DNA of 64,000 nt, taken from positions 650,501-714,500 of the forward strand of contig NZ_CP022219.1 of assembly GCF_004114915.1 (NCBI RefSeq), given 5' to 3'. Position 1 is the first letter of the stretch, and every line of letters begins with the position of its first letter. The translations under genes were made by a program, and so were the position numbers. Source of the stretch: Bradyrhizobium guangxiense. Its GTDB lineage: Bacteria > Pseudomonadota > Alphaproteobacteria > Rhizobiales > Xanthobacteraceae. Below the pieces are notes generated by a model. The model ran no database searches, was not told the DNA's origin, and saw only the letters and a program-made list of their open reading frames with translations. This document shows positions 46,145 through 55,941 of this stretch, in pieces.

Positions 46145-46810
46145 ATGAATCAGATGTTGCAAGATCCCCAGGTCCAAACTGAAGTCTCCCCGCCGCCGGT
46201 TCCGCCAGGGGCCTCGCCCGACCATCCGCGCTTCGCCAAGCCGCAGCGGGTCGCCTTCGTGCAGGCCTGCTGGCATCGCGACGTGGTCGAGGAGGCCCGC
46301 ATCGCCTTCCTGAAGGAGGCCGAGCTGCGTCACCTCACCCATGTCGACGTGTTCGAGGTGCCGGGCTCGTTCGAGATCCCGCTGCACGCGCAGGTCCTCG
46401 CCAAGACGCGGCGCTACACCGCGATCGTCGCGGCCGGCCTCGTCGTCGACGGCGGCATCTACCGCCACGAGTTCGTCGCCGACACCGTGATCAAGGCGCT
46501 GATGGACGTGCAACTGCGCACCGAGGTGCCGGTGTTCTCGGCCGTGCTGACGCCGCAGCAATTCCACGAGACCGAGGTGCATTACGACTTCTTCCGCAAG
46601 CACTTCGCCATCAAGGGCATCGAGGTCGCGGCCGCCTGTGCCGAGACGCTGCTGGGTCTGGAGCGTCTGCGCGGCCAGGTCGCGGCGGGAATCGTGGGGG
46701 AGTCGTGGTCATTCCGGGGCGCGCGTAGCGCGAGCCCGGAGTCCATTGATCAACACGGACTGCTGCAAGATGGATTCCGGGTTCGGCGCGAACGCGCCGC
46801 CCCGGAATGA
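46145..46810 (+). CDS. ribH: 6,7-dimethyl-8-ribityllumazine synthase, RibH2 type, with repeat-derived C-terminus
   Basis: RibH condenses ribitylaminouracil with dihydroxybutanone phosphate in riboflavin synthesis. The core resembles Brucella RibH2, the decameric type that is also behind an FMN riboswitch: VAFVQACWHRDVVEEARIAF, DVFEVPGSFEIPLHA, VVDGGIYRHEFVADTVI, VFSAVLTPQQFHETEVH. The protein is 221 residues against about 158 for Brucella RibH2: an N-terminal extension of about 30, and a tail from about residue 188 that is translated from a palindromic intergenic repeat (46705-46812), whose gga-atg-aca arm supplies the stop. GAGGAAAG precedes the ATG. Confidence 0.92.
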   Translation: MNQMLQDPQVQTEVSPPPVPPGASPDHPRFAKPQRVAFVQACWHRDVVEEARIAFLKEAELRHLTHVDVFEVPGSFEIPLHAQVLAKTRRYTAIVAAGLVVDGGIYRHEFVADTVIKALMDVQLRTEVPVFSAVLTPQQFHETEVHYDFFRKHFAIKGIEVAAACAETLLGLERLRGQVAAGIVGESWSFRGARSASPESIDQHGLLQDGFRVRRERAAPE

Positions 46811-46812
46811 CA
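46705..46812. repeat. Palindromic 'gtcattccgg' repeat inside the end of ribH
   Basis: The arms ggtcattccggggcgcgcg and gcgccgccccggaatgaca flank an inner ccggagtccat / atggattccgg pair. The repeat overlaps the last 34 codons of ribH and ends 4 bases before the prs stop codon. Confidence 0.85.
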
Positions 46813-46815
46813 GTG

Positions 46816-47769
46816 TCAGTCGAACAGGCTCGACACCGACTCTTCCGCCGCGGTGCGCGCGATCGCATCCGAGATCAGGCTGGCGATCGGCAGCGTGCGG
46901 ATGTTCGGCGCCTTGGTCACGGCTTCCGTCGGCAGGATCGAGTCGGTGATGACGAGCTCTTTCAGCTTCGAGCCGGCGATACGGGCGGCCGCGCCGCCGG
47001 AGAGCACACCGTGGGTGATGTAGGCGTAGACGTCCTTGGCGCCCTTGGCGATCAGCGCATCGGCCGCGTTCACCAGCGTGCCGCCGGAATCGACGATGTC
47101 GTCGATCAGGATGCAGGTGTGGCCGGAGACGTCGCCGATCACGTTCATGACCTCGGATTCGCCCGGGCGCTCACGGCGCTTGTCGACGATCGCAAGCGGG
47201 GTGTTGATGCGCTTGGCGAGGCCGCGCGCACGCGCCACGCCGCCGACGTCGGGCGAGATCACCATCACCTTGGAGAGATCGAACTTCTCCTTGATGTCGC
47301 GCACCATCAGCGGCGCCGCGTAGAGATTGTCGGTCGGGATATCGAAGAAGCCCTGGATCTGGCCGGCATGCAGGTCGAGCGTCATGACGCGGTCGACGCC
47401 GGCCTGCGTGATCAGATTGGCGACGAGCTTGGCCGAGATCGGCGTGCGCGAGCCGGATTTGCGATCCTGCCGGGCGTAGCCGAAATAGGGCAGCACCGCG
47501 GTGATGCGGCGCGCCGAAGAGCGGCGCAGCGCGTCGGTGATGATCAGCAATTCCATCAGATGGTCGTTCGCCGGGAACGAGGTCGACTGGATGATGAAGG
47601 CATCCGAGCCGCGGACGTTCTCCTGGATCTCGACGAAGATCTCCATGTCGGCGAAGCGCCGGACCACCGCCTTGGTCAGCGGCAGATCGAGGCCCTGTGC
47701 GATGGCCTGGGCGAGAGCCGGGTTGGAGTTGCCGGCGACGAGCTTGATAGAGCCGTTTTTGGCCGACAT
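46816..47769 (-). CDS. prs: Ribose-phosphate pyrophosphokinase
   Basis: Prs makes PRPP from ribose-5-phosphate and ATP for nucleotide, histidine and tryptophan synthesis. The 317-residue protein has the class I features [54 protein letters not shown], the flexible loop [11 protein letters not shown] and the PRPP-binding [21 protein letters not shown] precedes the ATG at 47769; an upstream in-frame ATG at 47811 is less likely. It converges on ribH. Confidence 0.96.
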   Translation of the reverse strand: MSAKNGSIKLVAGNSNPALAQAIAQGLDLPLTKAVVRRFADMEIFVEIQENVRGSDAFIIQSTSFPANDHLMELLIITDALRRSSARRITAVLPYFGYARQDRKSGSRTPISAKLVANLITQAGVDRVMTLDLHAGQIQGFFDIPTDNLYAAPLMVRDIKEKFDLSKVMVISPDVGGVARARGLAKRINTPLAIVDKRRERPGESEVMNVIGDVSGHTCILIDDIVDSGGTLVNAADALIAKGAKDVYAYITHGVLSGGAAARIAGSKLKELVITDSILPTEAVTKAPNIRTLPIASLISDAIARTAAEESVSSLFD

Positions 47770-47961
47770 GGACGCTTCCTCCCGCGCTTTGCTGGATACG
47801 ACGTTCAACATCTCAGATCCCACTGGAAGCACGGTTACGACGGGCGAGGAAATATCAGGCGAGAGGCTGCAATGGCAACCCGGGATGCGACGTTTTCCCT
47901 TTGAAAATCCCGAGTCGGGCCAACGGCTTGGCCGCAACTTGAGGCCGTGGTTTAGCGGGGG

Positions 47962-48591
47962 TTATCGCTCGGCATAGCCGAGCGCCGAGGCCGGCATCTC
48001 AGCCGTGGGCGCGGCTGGAGCGACGCTCGCCACGGCAGGTCCCCGCAGGCCAGGAGCGGTGCTCGGGGCATCCGGCGCCCCGTTGATCATGTTGGAAAGT
48101 CCGCTGAATCCGGCCTGGGCGATCTTCCGCAGCACGAGGTCGTCGGCGGCCGCCCAAGCATCACGTGTCGCGTCGCGACCAGCCCTGGCCGAGGTCGGTT
48201 CCTCACCGGAGAGGCGCAGCGCGCGCTGCTGGTTGGCGTCGTAGACGTCCCAGACCCAGGCGATCACGGTCTTGCCGCGCACCACCTGGGCGGAGAGGTA
48301 GCTGCGCACGCGATAGGCAGCCGTCCCCTCGCGGGAGACGACGGACAGGCTGCGCAGCTTGGATTCGCTGTCGAGCACGCCGACCATGCGGTCGAACACC
48401 TGTGGCGGTGGGCCGTCGATCGATTCGAACGCGACCGTGGCCCCGCTGCCGGCGCTCGGCGCCATCGCATAGGAATTGGCGGCACTGCCGCCGCCGCCGG
48501 CGCAGCCACCAAGCGCGGTCGCCGCGGCCAGCAGCAGCACCGCCAGCACGCGCGAACCCGCACGGCCCAGGATGAATGACGCGTCCCTCAT
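47962..48591 (-). CDS. Putative lipoprotein of unknown function
   Basis: The 209-residue protein has a signal peptide with lipobox LGGC at about 27-30 (AVLLLAAATALGGCAGGGG), so it should be lipidated by Lgt and cleaved by LspA. The mature part includes VFDRMVGVLDSESKLRSLSV, YRVRSYLSAQVVRGKTVIAW and an Ala/Pro-rich tail. The family is not recognised, though similar lipoproteins occur in many rhizobia. Confidence 0.75.
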   Translation of the reverse strand: MRDASFILGRAGSRVLAVLLLAAATALGGCAGGGGSAANSYAMAPSAGSGATVAFESIDGPPPQVFDRMVGVLDSESKLRSLSVVSREGTAAYRVRSYLSAQVVRGKTVIAWVWDVYDANQQRALRLSGEEPTSARAGRDATRDAWAAADDLVLRKIAQAGFSGLSNMINGAPDAPSTAPGLRGPAVASVAPAAPTAEMPASALGYAER

Positions 48592-48701
48592 TATGGAGGG
48601 CAGCGATATCGTTAAAATCGATTAAGGTCTAGGGCAGCAGCGACACAGACCACTGCCATCGCTACGACGCTCCGGAATGACACAGTGTGTTGCCCTTGCG
48701 T

Positions 48702-49469
48702 TCACGCCTCCAGCGCGATGGCGTGGACGTGGCGGCCGTAATCCGGCTCCTTGCGATGCACCGAGCGGCGATAGCTGAAGAAGCGTTCGTCGGCGTAGGT
48801 GTCGAGACCGAGGTCGTCGATCATGAGGATGCCGGCGGCGTCCAGGCGCTTGCGGATGAAGCCGGCGAGATCGAACATCGCATGTCCCTCGCGCACTGAC
48901 GGGATGAAGAACACGGCGTTGTCCGCATCCGCCTCGATGAAGCGCGCCACGAACTCATTGCCGACCTCGTAGCTGTCCTGGCGAATCAGCGGACCGATTG
49001 CGGCGATGATGCCGCCGCGCGTGGCGCCGAGCTTCTCCATCGCCGAGATCGTCGCCTCCAGCACGCCGGTCAGCGCGCCCTTCCAGCCGGCATGCGCGCC
49101 GCCGATCACGCGCGCATTGGGATCGACGAACAGCACCGGTCCGCAATCGGCGGTGGAGACGCCGAGCGCAATGCCGGGCGTTTTCGTCACCAGCGCATCG
49201 CCTTTCGGCCGCGGTCCGCTCGGCCACGGAGCTTCGGCAACGAGCACGTCGGGCGAGTGGATCTGGTGCAGGCTGACCAACCGGTCGGCTGCGACGCCGA
49301 CATGTTCGGCCATGCGGCGGCGGTTTTCCGCGACAAGGCCCTGGTCGTCGTTGGAGCCGAGCCCGCCGTTCAGCGCGGAATAGATGCCGCTGGACACGCC
49401 GCCTTCGCGGGTGAAGAACGCGTGGCGCAGGGCGGGCACCGCCGCCAGCAGCGAGGAAGTGATCGTCAT
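48702..49469 (-). CDS. pgeF: Peptidoglycan editing factor PgeF / YfiH (laccase-domain protein)
   Basis: The 255-residue protein belongs to the DUF152/YfiH family, annotated earlier as polyphenol oxidase and shown in E. coli to edit the second residue of peptidoglycan precursors. Homologues also act on purine nucleosides. Metal ligands are visible in LHQIHSPDV, STADCGPVLF and GGAHAGWKGAL. It is translationally coupled to the methyltransferase upstream (TGATG), with GGAGG 6 bases before the ATG at 49469. Confidence 0.92.
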   Translation of the reverse strand: MTITSSLLAAVPALRHAFFTREGGVSSGIYSALNGGLGSNDDQGLVAENRRRMAEHVGVAADRLVSLHQIHSPDVLVAEAPWPSGPRPKGDALVTKTPGIALGVSTADCGPVLFVDPNARVIGGAHAGWKGALTGVLEATISAMEKLGATRGGIIAAIGPLIRQDSYEVGNEFVARFIEADADNAVFFIPSVREGHAMFDLAGFIRKRLDAAGILMIDDLGLDTYADERFFSYRRSVHRKEPDYGRHVHAIALEA

Positions 49470-50584
49470 CAATTGCCTCCGGCCTGTTCGAGATCGCTGA
49501 GGCCGGCAATGCCTGTCAGCCGCGGCTCGGAAATGCCGAGCACCTTGAACATCGCGCCCATGCCGCTGCGTCCTGTGTCCGTCAGCCGCTTGAGGGCGAT
49601 CGAAATGTCGGTGGCCACTTCCGGCGTTGCCTTCTGCATCAGGGCGGCAGCCCTCGTGTCGATGCCGATGCGCTTGAGGAAGTCGCCTTGCGTCACCGGC
49701 CCGTGCACGCGGGCGCCGACATCCTCGGCCGCGCGCGCCAGCGCCTGGAAGTCGACATGGGCGGTGACGTCGGCCTGGCCCGGCGCCTTCAAGGGATCGG
49801 CGAAGGTGTGGCGTGCAATCGCCTGGAAGGTGTCGCCGGCATCGCTGCGGAGGTGGCCGTAGTCGATGATCAGCGCCGCGCCGTCCTGGTCGCGCACGCG
49901 CGTGGCGAGCTTCATGATCTCGCCGTCAGGCCGCCACTCGAACACGGCGCCGATGGGAGCAGCGCGCACCAGGGGCGGCAGCAGCACGTCGAAGCGCGGC
50001 GTCGGCTCCGGCGCTGCGCCGAATTGAAGTTTTCCATTGTCGTCGATCTCGATCACGCGCTCATGCCAGCCGGTCTCGCGGCGGACCATCTGGTGGATCG
50101 GCAGCACGTCGAAATATTCGTTGGCGAGGATGACGGATGGGCCCTCCGGCACGTCGTCGATGCTGTCGTGCCAGGTGATGTTACGGACGGCGGACAGCGT
50201 CGCAGCCTGCCGTTCGCGCAGGACCGGATTGACCTCGACCATGTGGATATGAAGCGCCTGGTACAGCGGCGGCAGCACGCGGAGCGCGCGCAGCGCGTCC
50301 GCCATCATGGTGCCGCGGCCCGGCCCAAGCTCGATCAGCCGCAAGGATTGCGGCGAGCCCATCTGCTTCCACACCGAGGCTGTCCACAAGCCGAGGAGCT
50401 CACCGAACATCTGGCTGACCTCGGGCGCGGTCGTGAAGTCGCCCTCGCGCCCGAGCGGATCGCGCGAGAGGTAATAGCCATGGTGCGGATGCATCAGGCA
50501 CAGTTCCATGAACCGCCAGACCGGCATGGGGCCTGAGGATTTGATCAGCGCCTTGATCTCGTTGAGCAGCGGCTGGTCGGTCAC
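49469..50584 (-). CDS. NDUFAF7/MidA-type SAM-dependent methyltransferase
   Basis: The 371-residue protein is the bacterial counterpart of mitochondrial NDUFAF7, which dimethylates an arginine of the complex I 49-kDa subunit. Key segments are VWRFMELCLMHPHHGYY, FTTAPEVSQMFGELLGLW, the SAM loop LIELGPGRGTMMADALRAL and NEYFDVLPIHQMVRRE. NuoD methylation would be the analogous role here and is an inference. It starts with GTG at 50584, 21 bases after lgt, and is followed by pgeF. Confidence 0.92.
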   Translation of the reverse strand: MTDQPLLNEIKALIKSSGPMPVWRFMELCLMHPHHGYYLSRDPLGREGDFTTAPEVSQMFGELLGLWTASVWKQMGSPQSLRLIELGPGRGTMMADALRALRVLPPLYQALHIHMVEVNPVLRERQAATLSAVRNITWHDSIDDVPEGPSVILANEYFDVLPIHQMVRRETGWHERVIEIDDNGKLQFGAAPEPTPRFDVLLPPLVRAAPIGAVFEWRPDGEIMKLATRVRDQDGAALIIDYGHLRSDAGDTFQAIARHTFADPLKAPGQADVTAHVDFQALARAAEDVGARVHGPVTQGDFLKRIGIDTRAAALMQKATPEVATDISIALKRLTDTGRSGMGAMFKVLGISEPRLTGIAGLSDLEQAGGN

Positions 50585-50605
50585 GGCGTACTTTCTCGAT
50601 AAGAA

Positions 50606-51451
50606 CTAACGAATGGCCCCTGCGGGCTTCGGCGCACCGCGCCTGACTGCCAATACAATAAGTACGAGGCCTGCGATAAGCATCGGGATCGACAGCAGCA
50701 TGCCCATGGTTAATCCGCCCCAGAGGAAACCGAGCTGCGCGTCCGGTTCGCGGAAATGCTCGCCGGCAATGCGGGTCAGACCGTAGATCAGGATGAAGGC
50801 GCCGAGGATCATGCCGGGCCGCTTCAGGGCGCCGAGCCGGATCATGACCGCGAGCACCGTGAACAGCAGGATGCCTTCCATGCCGGCTTCGTAGAGCTGG
50901 CTCGGATGACGCGGCAGCTGCGTCGGATCGTTGGGGAAGATCATCGCCCAGGGCAGGCTCGCATCGGTGGCGCGACCCCACAATTCGCCGTTGATGAAAT
51001 TGGCGATCCGCCCGAGCAGCAGCCCGACCGGCGCAACCGCGGTCGTGATGTCGCCGAGCGACAGGATCGGGATGCCATTGCGATACGCAAACCACATCAC
51101 CGCGACGACACAGCCGAGGAAGCCGCCATGGAAGGACATGCCGCCCTCCCACAATCTGAAGATCGCGGCGGGATGATCGATGAAGAAGGGCAGATTGTAG
51201 AACAGCACGTAGCCGGTGCGGCCGCCCAGGATGATGCCGAGCGTGACCCACAGGATGAAATCGTCGACCTGGAGCAGCGAGATCGGCGCAGGGCCGCCCC
51301 ACAGGCGCTCGTTCTTCAACAGCGAGCGCGCATAGAGCCAGCCGAACACGATGCCGCAGATATAGGCCAGCGCATACCAGCGGATCGCGAACGGACCGAT
51401 CTCGAACGCGATCGGCTTGAAGGACGGGAAGTCGATGAGCAGAAAGGGCAT
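50606..51451 (-). CDS. lgt: Prolipoprotein diacylglyceryl transferase
   Basis: Lgt transfers diacylglycerol from phosphatidylglycerol to the lipobox Cys of prolipoproteins. The 281-residue membrane protein has seven hydrophobic segments, [13 protein letters not shown] (catalytic His loop), the signature [14 protein letters not shown] and RHPSQLYEA. The ATG at 51451 ([10 protein letters not shown]) is used; upstream frame adds no membrane sequence. It heads lgt-methyltransferase-pgeF, an order common in alphaproteobacteria. Confidence 0.96.
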   Translation of the reverse strand: MPFLLIDFPSFKPIAFEIGPFAIRWYALAYICGIVFGWLYARSLLKNERLWGGPAPISLLQVDDFILWVTLGIILGGRTGYVLFYNLPFFIDHPAAIFRLWEGGMSFHGGFLGCVVAVMWFAYRNGIPILSLGDITTAVAPVGLLLGRIANFINGELWGRATDASLPWAMIFPNDPTQLPRHPSQLYEAGMEGILLFTVLAVMIRLGALKRPGMILGAFILIYGLTRIAGEHFREPDAQLGFLWGGLTMGMLLSIPMLIAGLVLIVLAVRRGAPKPAGAIR

Positions 51452-51648
51452 CGCGCCTTCTATATCCAAGCGAGATTGCGGCGATCGAGCGCCAGCAGAC
51501 GCCGCCTGATTCCTGTTATGCAGGGATGTTGAATACGATTGCAAGGAAACCGGTCGATGACAAGGATACCGGCGATCGGCTCTTGAACCGTTCGATCCGG
51601 ATTGCCATTGTCTTTCGAGAGTTCGCGCAAAGTTTATCGGAGGCCGAA

Positions 51649-51900
51649 ATGACCCAGACCAACAACCGGTTTTTCGACGAGATCGGCCGCCTGATGAACG
51701 ATGCCGCCGGTGCCGCCCAGGGCGTCAAGCGCGAGTTCGACACGGTGATGCGCAGCCAGGCGGAGAAATTCCTGCGCGACATGGATCTGGTCAAGCGTGA
51801 GGAGTTCGAGGCGGTCAAGGACATGGCGCGCCTGGCCCGCGAGGAGAACGAGGCGCTGAAAGCGCGGATCGCGGCGCTGGAGGCCAAGCTGGGGGGGTAG
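51649..51900 (+). CDS. ubiK: Accessory factor UbiK family protein
   Basis: The 83-residue protein is a BMFP/DUF526 domain: [20 protein letters not shown], then a coiled coil [27 protein letters not shown]... ending in EAKLGG. UbiK helps assemble the ubiquinone-synthesis complex with UbiJ and lipids. It is divergent from lgt. TCGGAGG precedes the ATG at 51649. Confidence 0.9.
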   Translation: MTQTNNRFFDEIGRLMNDAAGAAQGVKREFDTVMRSQAEKFLRDMDLVKREEFEAVKDMARLAREENEALKARIAALEAKLGG

Positions 51901-51905
51901 GGCTC

Positions 51906-52062
51906 TTACCCTCCCCTGGGGGAGGGGCGATCGCGCGCAGCGCGAGCGGGGTGGAGTGACAGTCTCTCCGCGTCGAATAGTGCCCGTGGGGAGAGATCAC
52001 CCTACCCCGTCTCACATCTCGCTACGCTCAATGTGAGTCGACCCTCCCCTCCAGGGGAAGGT
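51906..52062. repeat. Inverted intergenic repeat
   Basis: The arms accctcccctgggggagggg and gaccctcccctccaggggaa flank inner segments with cgcgcagcgcgagcggggtg and cctaccccgtctcac. It lies between ubiK and rplY and holds no gene. Confidence 0.75.
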
Positions 52063-52223
52063 ACGAACCCGGGGCTATCAGCCCATTCTCCTTGTCATTT
52101 CCGCATCTTCCGGCTAAAAGCCGGCCACGTTCGCGGCCCCCGCACCCCTGGAGGCTTGCTGCGAGCTATGCCATGGGCCGCGCTGCGGCCCATTAACTTT
52201 TGCAAAAACAAGGACTTAACGAC

Positions 52224-52940
52224 ATGGCGACGACCGTCAAGGAATTGAAGGCGACCGCACGTCCGAAGAGCGGCAAGGGGGCCGCCCGGGCTGAGCGTCG
52301 CGCCGGGCGAGTGCCCGGAGTGATCTATGGCAACAATCAGCCCCCGGTGACGATCTCGATCGAAGATCGCGAACTGCGTCAGCGCATCCTCGCCGGCCGG
52401 TTCCTGACCACGCTGGTCGACATCGATCTCGAGGGCAAGAAGCACCGCGTGATTCCGCGCGACTATCACCTCGATCCGGTCAAGGACTTCCCGATCCATG
52501 TCGACTTCATGCGGCTCGGCGAAGGCGCCACCATCCGCATCAGCGTGCCCTTGCATGTGGTGAAGGCGGAAACGTCCCCGGGCGTGAAGCGCGGCGGCAC
52601 CGTCAACATCGTCGCTCACGCGATCGAGCTCGAATGCGGTGTCGAGAGCATTCCGCAGTACATCGAGGCCGATGTCGGCGCGCTGGAAATCGGTCACTCC
52701 TTGCATCTGTCCGACGTCAAGCTGCCGGCCGGCGTCAAGGCACTGACCCGCGAGGACGCGACCCTTGTTACCATCGTGCCGCCGTCCGGCTACGCCGAAG
52801 AGCAGAAGGCCGCGGCTGCGGCTGCCGCTCCTGGCGCTGCTGCGGCTGCTCCGGCGGCTGGCGCTGCGGCTCCGGCTGCGGGCGCTGCTGCACCTGCCGC
52901 GGCTGCCAAGGCTCCCGCCGGCGGCGACAAGAAGAAGTAA
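52224..52940 (+). CDS. rplY: 50S ribosomal protein L25 (CTC form)
   Basis: L25 binds 5S rRNA. The 238-residue protein is the long CTC/TL5 form: an N-terminal L25 domain (LKATARPKSGKGAARAERRAG, VPGVIYGNNQPP, HYRV-like HRVIPRDYHLDPVKDFPIHVDF) and a second beta domain (VPLHVVKAETSPGVKRGG). It ends in a 40-residue Ala/Pro-rich tail, finishing GGDKKK. It leads the common rplY-pth-ychF order. Confidence 0.95.
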   Translation: MATTVKELKATARPKSGKGAARAERRAGRVPGVIYGNNQPPVTISIEDRELRQRILAGRFLTTLVDIDLEGKKHRVIPRDYHLDPVKDFPIHVDFMRLGEGATIRISVPLHVVKAETSPGVKRGGTVNIVAHAIELECGVESIPQYIEADVGALEIGHSLHLSDVKLPAGVKALTREDATLVTIVPPSGYAEEQKAAAAAAAPGAAAAAPAAGAAAPAAGAAAPAAAAKAPAGGDKKK

Positions 52941-53001
52941 TCTCTCGAAAGAGCTGGCGCGTGGTCCCTGACCGCGCGTTAGCTGAGGGGCGCGCCGCGT
53001 C

Positions 53002-53607
53002 ATGCGACTCTTTGTTGGGCTCGGCAATCCCGGCGCGAAATACGCACGTAACCGGCACAATATCGGCTTCATGGCCGTCGACGAGATCGCGCGGCGTCAT
53101 GGTTTCGCACCATGGCGCCGTCGTTTTCAGGGCGAGACCTCGGAAGGCACGCTCGGATCCGAGCGCGTGATCCTGCTCAAGCCCACGACCTACATGAACG
53201 ATTCCGGCCGCAGCGTTCAGGACGCGGCGAACTTCTTCAAGATCGCCCCGGGCGACACCACGGTGTTCCACGACGAGCTCGAACTGCCGCCGGGCAAGGT
53301 GCGGGTGAAGATCGGCGGCGGCATCGCCGGCCACAACGGGCTGCGCTCGATCTCGGCGCATATCGGCAACGACTATCGCCGCGTGCGGCTCGGCATCGGT
53401 CATCCCGGTGTCAAGGAACTGGTGCACGGCCACGTGCTGTCGGACTTCGCCAAGGCCGACAATGACTGGGTGGCGACGCTCTGCGACGCAGTCGCCGAGC
53501 ACGCCGCATTGATCGCCAAGGGCACGGATGCGACCTTCGCCAACAGGGTCCATCTCGCCATGCAGGCGAAGGGATTTTTGACCAAGGACGATAACGGCAA
53601 GGAATAA
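53002..53607 (+). CDS. pth: Peptidyl-tRNA hydrolase
   Basis: Pth recycles tRNA from peptidyl-tRNA dropped by ribosomes. The 201-residue protein has [19 protein letters not shown] with catalytic His19, PTTYMNDSG, the Asp in [11 protein letters not shown] and AGHNGLRSI. The gene follows rplY by 61 bases. Confidence 0.96.
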   Translation: MRLFVGLGNPGAKYARNRHNIGFMAVDEIARRHGFAPWRRRFQGETSEGTLGSERVILLKPTTYMNDSGRSVQDAANFFKIAPGDTTVFHDELELPPGKVRVKIGGGIAGHNGLRSISAHIGNDYRRVRLGIGHPGVKELVHGHVLSDFAKADNDWVATLCDAVAEHAALIAKGTDATFANRVHLAMQAKGFLTKDDNGKE

Positions 53608-53610
53608 CAC

Positions 53611-53690
53611 CTGTCATCGCCGGACTTGATCCGGCGATCCTTCCTTCGAAGATGAGGGATGCGCGGGTCAAGCCCGCGCATGACGAGTTC
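53611..53690. repeat. Palindromic 'gtcatcgccgg' repeat
   Basis: Two hairpins lie in series: gccggacttgatccggc and gcgcgggtcaagcccgcgc, bounded by ctgtcatcg and catgacgag. It lies between pth and ychF. Confidence 0.7.
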
Positions 53691-53730
53691 GGAAGACATT
53701 GACGCGCGGAGCGCGGAGGCCAGGACCACC

Positions 53731-54828
53731 ATGGGATTCAAATGCGGGATCGTCGGATTGCCAAATGTCGGCAAGTCGACCTTGTTCAATGCGCTGACCG
53801 AGACGGCTGCGGCGCAGGCCGCCAACTATCCGTTCTGCACCATCGAGCCGAATGTCGGCGAGGTCGCCGTGCCTGATCCCAGGCTCGACAAGCTCGCGGC
53901 AATCGCCAAGTCGGGACAGATCATCCCGACCCGGCTGACCTTCGTCGACATCGCGGGCCTCGTCCGCGGCGCCTCCAAGGGTGAAGGCCTCGGCAACCAG
54001 TTCCTCGCCAACATCCGCGAGGTCGACGCGATCGCGCATGTGGTGCGCTGCTTCGAAGACTCCGACATCACCCATGTCGAGGGCAAGATCGCGCCGCTCG
54101 CCGACATCGAGACCATCGAGACCGAGCTGATGCTCGCCGATCTCGACAGCCTCGAAAAGCGCGTCGACAATCTCACCAAGAAGGCCAAGGGCAACGACAA
54201 GGACGCCAAGGAGCAGCTCGACCTCGTCAACCGCACCCTGGTGCTGCTGCGCGAGGGCAAGCCCGCGCGCCTCGTCGAGCGCAAGGCGGAGGAGGAGCGC
54301 GCCTTCGGCATGCTCGGCCTGCTGTCGTCCAAGCCCGTGCTCTATGTCTGCAACGTCGAGGAAGGCTCGGCCGCCACCGGCAACGCCTTCTCCAAGGCGG
54401 TGCAGGAGCAGGCGGCAAAGGAGGGCGCGGTTGCCGTTGTCATCTCCGCCAAGATCGAATCCGAGATCGCGACCATCTCGCGCGAGGAGCGCGCCGACTT
54501 CCTGGAGACGCTCGGTCTCGAAGAGGCCGGCCTCGACCGCCTGATCCGCGCCGGCTACACGCTGCTCGACCTCATCACCTATTTCACCGTGGGACCGAAG
54601 GAAGCCCGCGCCTGGACCATCCATCGCGGCACCAAGGCGCCGGCGGCGGCCGGCGTGATCCACACCGACTTCGAGAAGGGCTTCATCCGCGCCGAGACCA
54701 TCGCGTTTGACGACTACGTCGCGCTGGGCGGCGAGGCCGGCGCCCGCGATGCCGGCAAGCTCCGCCTCGAGGGCAAGGACTACGTCGTCGCCGACGGCGA
54801 CGTGATGCATTTCAGGTTCAATACGTAG
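53731..54828 (+). CDS. ychF: Redox-regulated ATPase/GTPase YchF
   Basis: YchF (OLA1 family) is a ribosome-associated P-loop NTPase that prefers ATP. The 365-residue protein has G1 [11 protein letters not shown], switch [19 protein letters not shown], the NVEE variant of G4 (YVCNVEEGS), and a C-terminal TGS domain ([32 protein letters not shown]). The ATG at 53731 is used; the upstream frame reads through the repeat. Confidence 0.96.
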   Translation: MGFKCGIVGLPNVGKSTLFNALTETAAAQAANYPFCTIEPNVGEVAVPDPRLDKLAAIAKSGQIIPTRLTFVDIAGLVRGASKGEGLGNQFLANIREVDAIAHVVRCFEDSDITHVEGKIAPLADIETIETELMLADLDSLEKRVDNLTKKAKGNDKDAKEQLDLVNRTLVLLREGKPARLVERKAEEERAFGMLGLLSSKPVLYVCNVEEGSAATGNAFSKAVQEQAAKEGAVAVVISAKIESEIATISREERADFLETLGLEEAGLDRLIRAGYTLLDLITYFTVGPKEARAWTIHRGTKAPAAAGVIHTDFEKGFIRAETIAFDDYVALGGEAGARDAGKLRLEGKDYVVADGDVMHFRFNT

Positions 54829-54835
54829 GCACAGC

Positions 54836-54962
54836 TGTCATTCCGGGGCGCGCCTCTTGGCGCGAACCCGGAATCCATTCATCCGCTTGTTCTGAGGCCT
54901 GATAGATTCTCAGTGCGCAATTGCGCACCATAGTTCGCGCTGCGCGCGCCCGGAAATGACGG
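54836..54962. repeat. Palindromic 'gtcattccgg' repeat
   Basis: The arms ctgtcattccggggcgcgcc and tgcgcgcgcccggaaatgac flank an inner gcgcaattgcgc palindrome. It abuts the stop codons of both ychF and the DUF4282 gene. Confidence 0.8.
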
Positions 54963-54963
54963 G

Positions 54964-55260
54964 CTATCGCATCCCTGATCCCTGGTCGCGGATCGCGCCG
55001 AGATGCTCGTTGATGCGGAAGACGATCAGGATCAGCTCCGCCAGGATGCGCGAGAAGACGACGCCGACGACGACGCTCGCGATCGACGACAGCAGCATCA
55101 GGAAGCCGCCGAACGGGCTGATCGCCATCGCGGCGAGCCCTGAGAAGATGCCGGAAAGACCGAACAGGCAGATCAGCGCGATCACCAACCAATAGAAGGT
55201 CTTGATGATCGTCGGCGTGATGAAGCGGTCCCATTGAAACAGGTCGCTGAATGAAAACAT
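54964..55260 (-). CDS. DUF4282 family membrane protein
   Basis: The 98-residue protein begins MFSFSDLFQWDRFITPTIIK and has two membrane helices (TFYWLVIALICLFGLSGIFSG, PFGGFLMLLSSIASVVVGVV) followed by a cytoplasmic helix with ELILIVFRINEHL, the DUF4282 pattern. The function is unknown. The frame stays open upstream through a tandem repeat that would encode ALGSALGSALELALEFALGR; translation from there is possible but lacks a good ribosome site. Confidence 0.82.
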   Translation of the reverse strand: MFSFSDLFQWDRFITPTIIKTFYWLVIALICLFGLSGIFSGLAAMAISPFGGFLMLLSSIASVVVGVVFSRILAELILIVFRINEHLGAIRDQGSGMR

Positions 55261-55267
55261 TGCTCTC

Positions 55268-55330
55268 CCCAAGGCAAATTCCAAAGCAAGTTCCAAGGCA
55301 GATCCCAAGGCAGATCCCAAGGCAGACCGG
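55268..55330. repeat. Tandem 12-base repeat
   Basis: About five degenerate copies of aaggcagatccc (first copies aaggcaaattcc, aaagcaagttcc) lie directly upstream of the DUF4282 start. On the minus strand they are in frame with that gene. Confidence 0.7.
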
Positions 55331-55488
55331 GACGTCAAATCGGGCCGCGGCACAGGATCCTGGCCCGCGGCTGATCCGACTCAGACCAAAGCCGCCGCGT
55401 GATATGTAGCACGAGCCATGCGGGCCGGCGGGTTGTGATTGCCGCAAAGTGCGGCCACAATCTGTCATTCCCGCAAAGCTTTCCCAAG

Positions 55489-55941
55489 ATGACCCTGACC
55501 TTCGAAGATTTCCCGCTCGGCCGGTTCGGCACGTTCGGCCCGCGCCATGTCACCCGCGACGAGATTGTGGCCTTTGCGGCCGAGTTCGATCCGCAGCCGA
55601 TGCATCTGGACGAGGAGGCCGCAGCCAGGAGCATGCTGCGCGGCCTGTCCGGCTCGGGCTGGCATCTCTGCTCGCTGATGATGCGGATGATGGCCGATGG
55701 CTTCATCACCCGCGCCGCATCTCTGGGCTCCCCCGGCGTCGACGAGGTGCGTTGGCTCTCGCCGCTGCGCCCCGGCGACGACCTCACGCTCGATGTCGAT
55801 GTGCTGGAGGCGCGCACCTCGAAGAGCCGGCCCGAGCTCGGCATCGTCAAGTTCAAATGCACCGTCCGCAACGCCAGGGGTGAGGCGCTGGGCGAGATGA
55901 CCTCGCCGATCCTGATCAAGCGGCGCGAGGGGGCTGCCTGA
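55489..55941 (+). CDS. MaoC-family dehydratase (first of two)
   Basis: The 150-residue protein is a single hotdog domain of the MaoC/R-specific enoyl-CoA hydratase type. It has FAAEFDPQPMHLDEEAA, which carries the Asp/His catalytic pair, then GLSGSGWHLCSLMMRMMAD and GVDEVRWLSPLRPGDDLTLD. It probably hydrates 2-enoyl-CoA thioesters. The next MaoC gene starts in its stop codon (TGATG), so both are made together and may form a heterodimer. Confidence 0.87.
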   Translation: MTLTFEDFPLGRFGTFGPRHVTRDEIVAFAAEFDPQPMHLDEEAAARSMLRGLSGSGWHLCSLMMRMMADGFITRAASLGSPGVDEVRWLSPLRPGDDLTLDVDVLEARTSKSRPELGIVKFKCTVRNARGEALGEMTSPILIKRREGAA

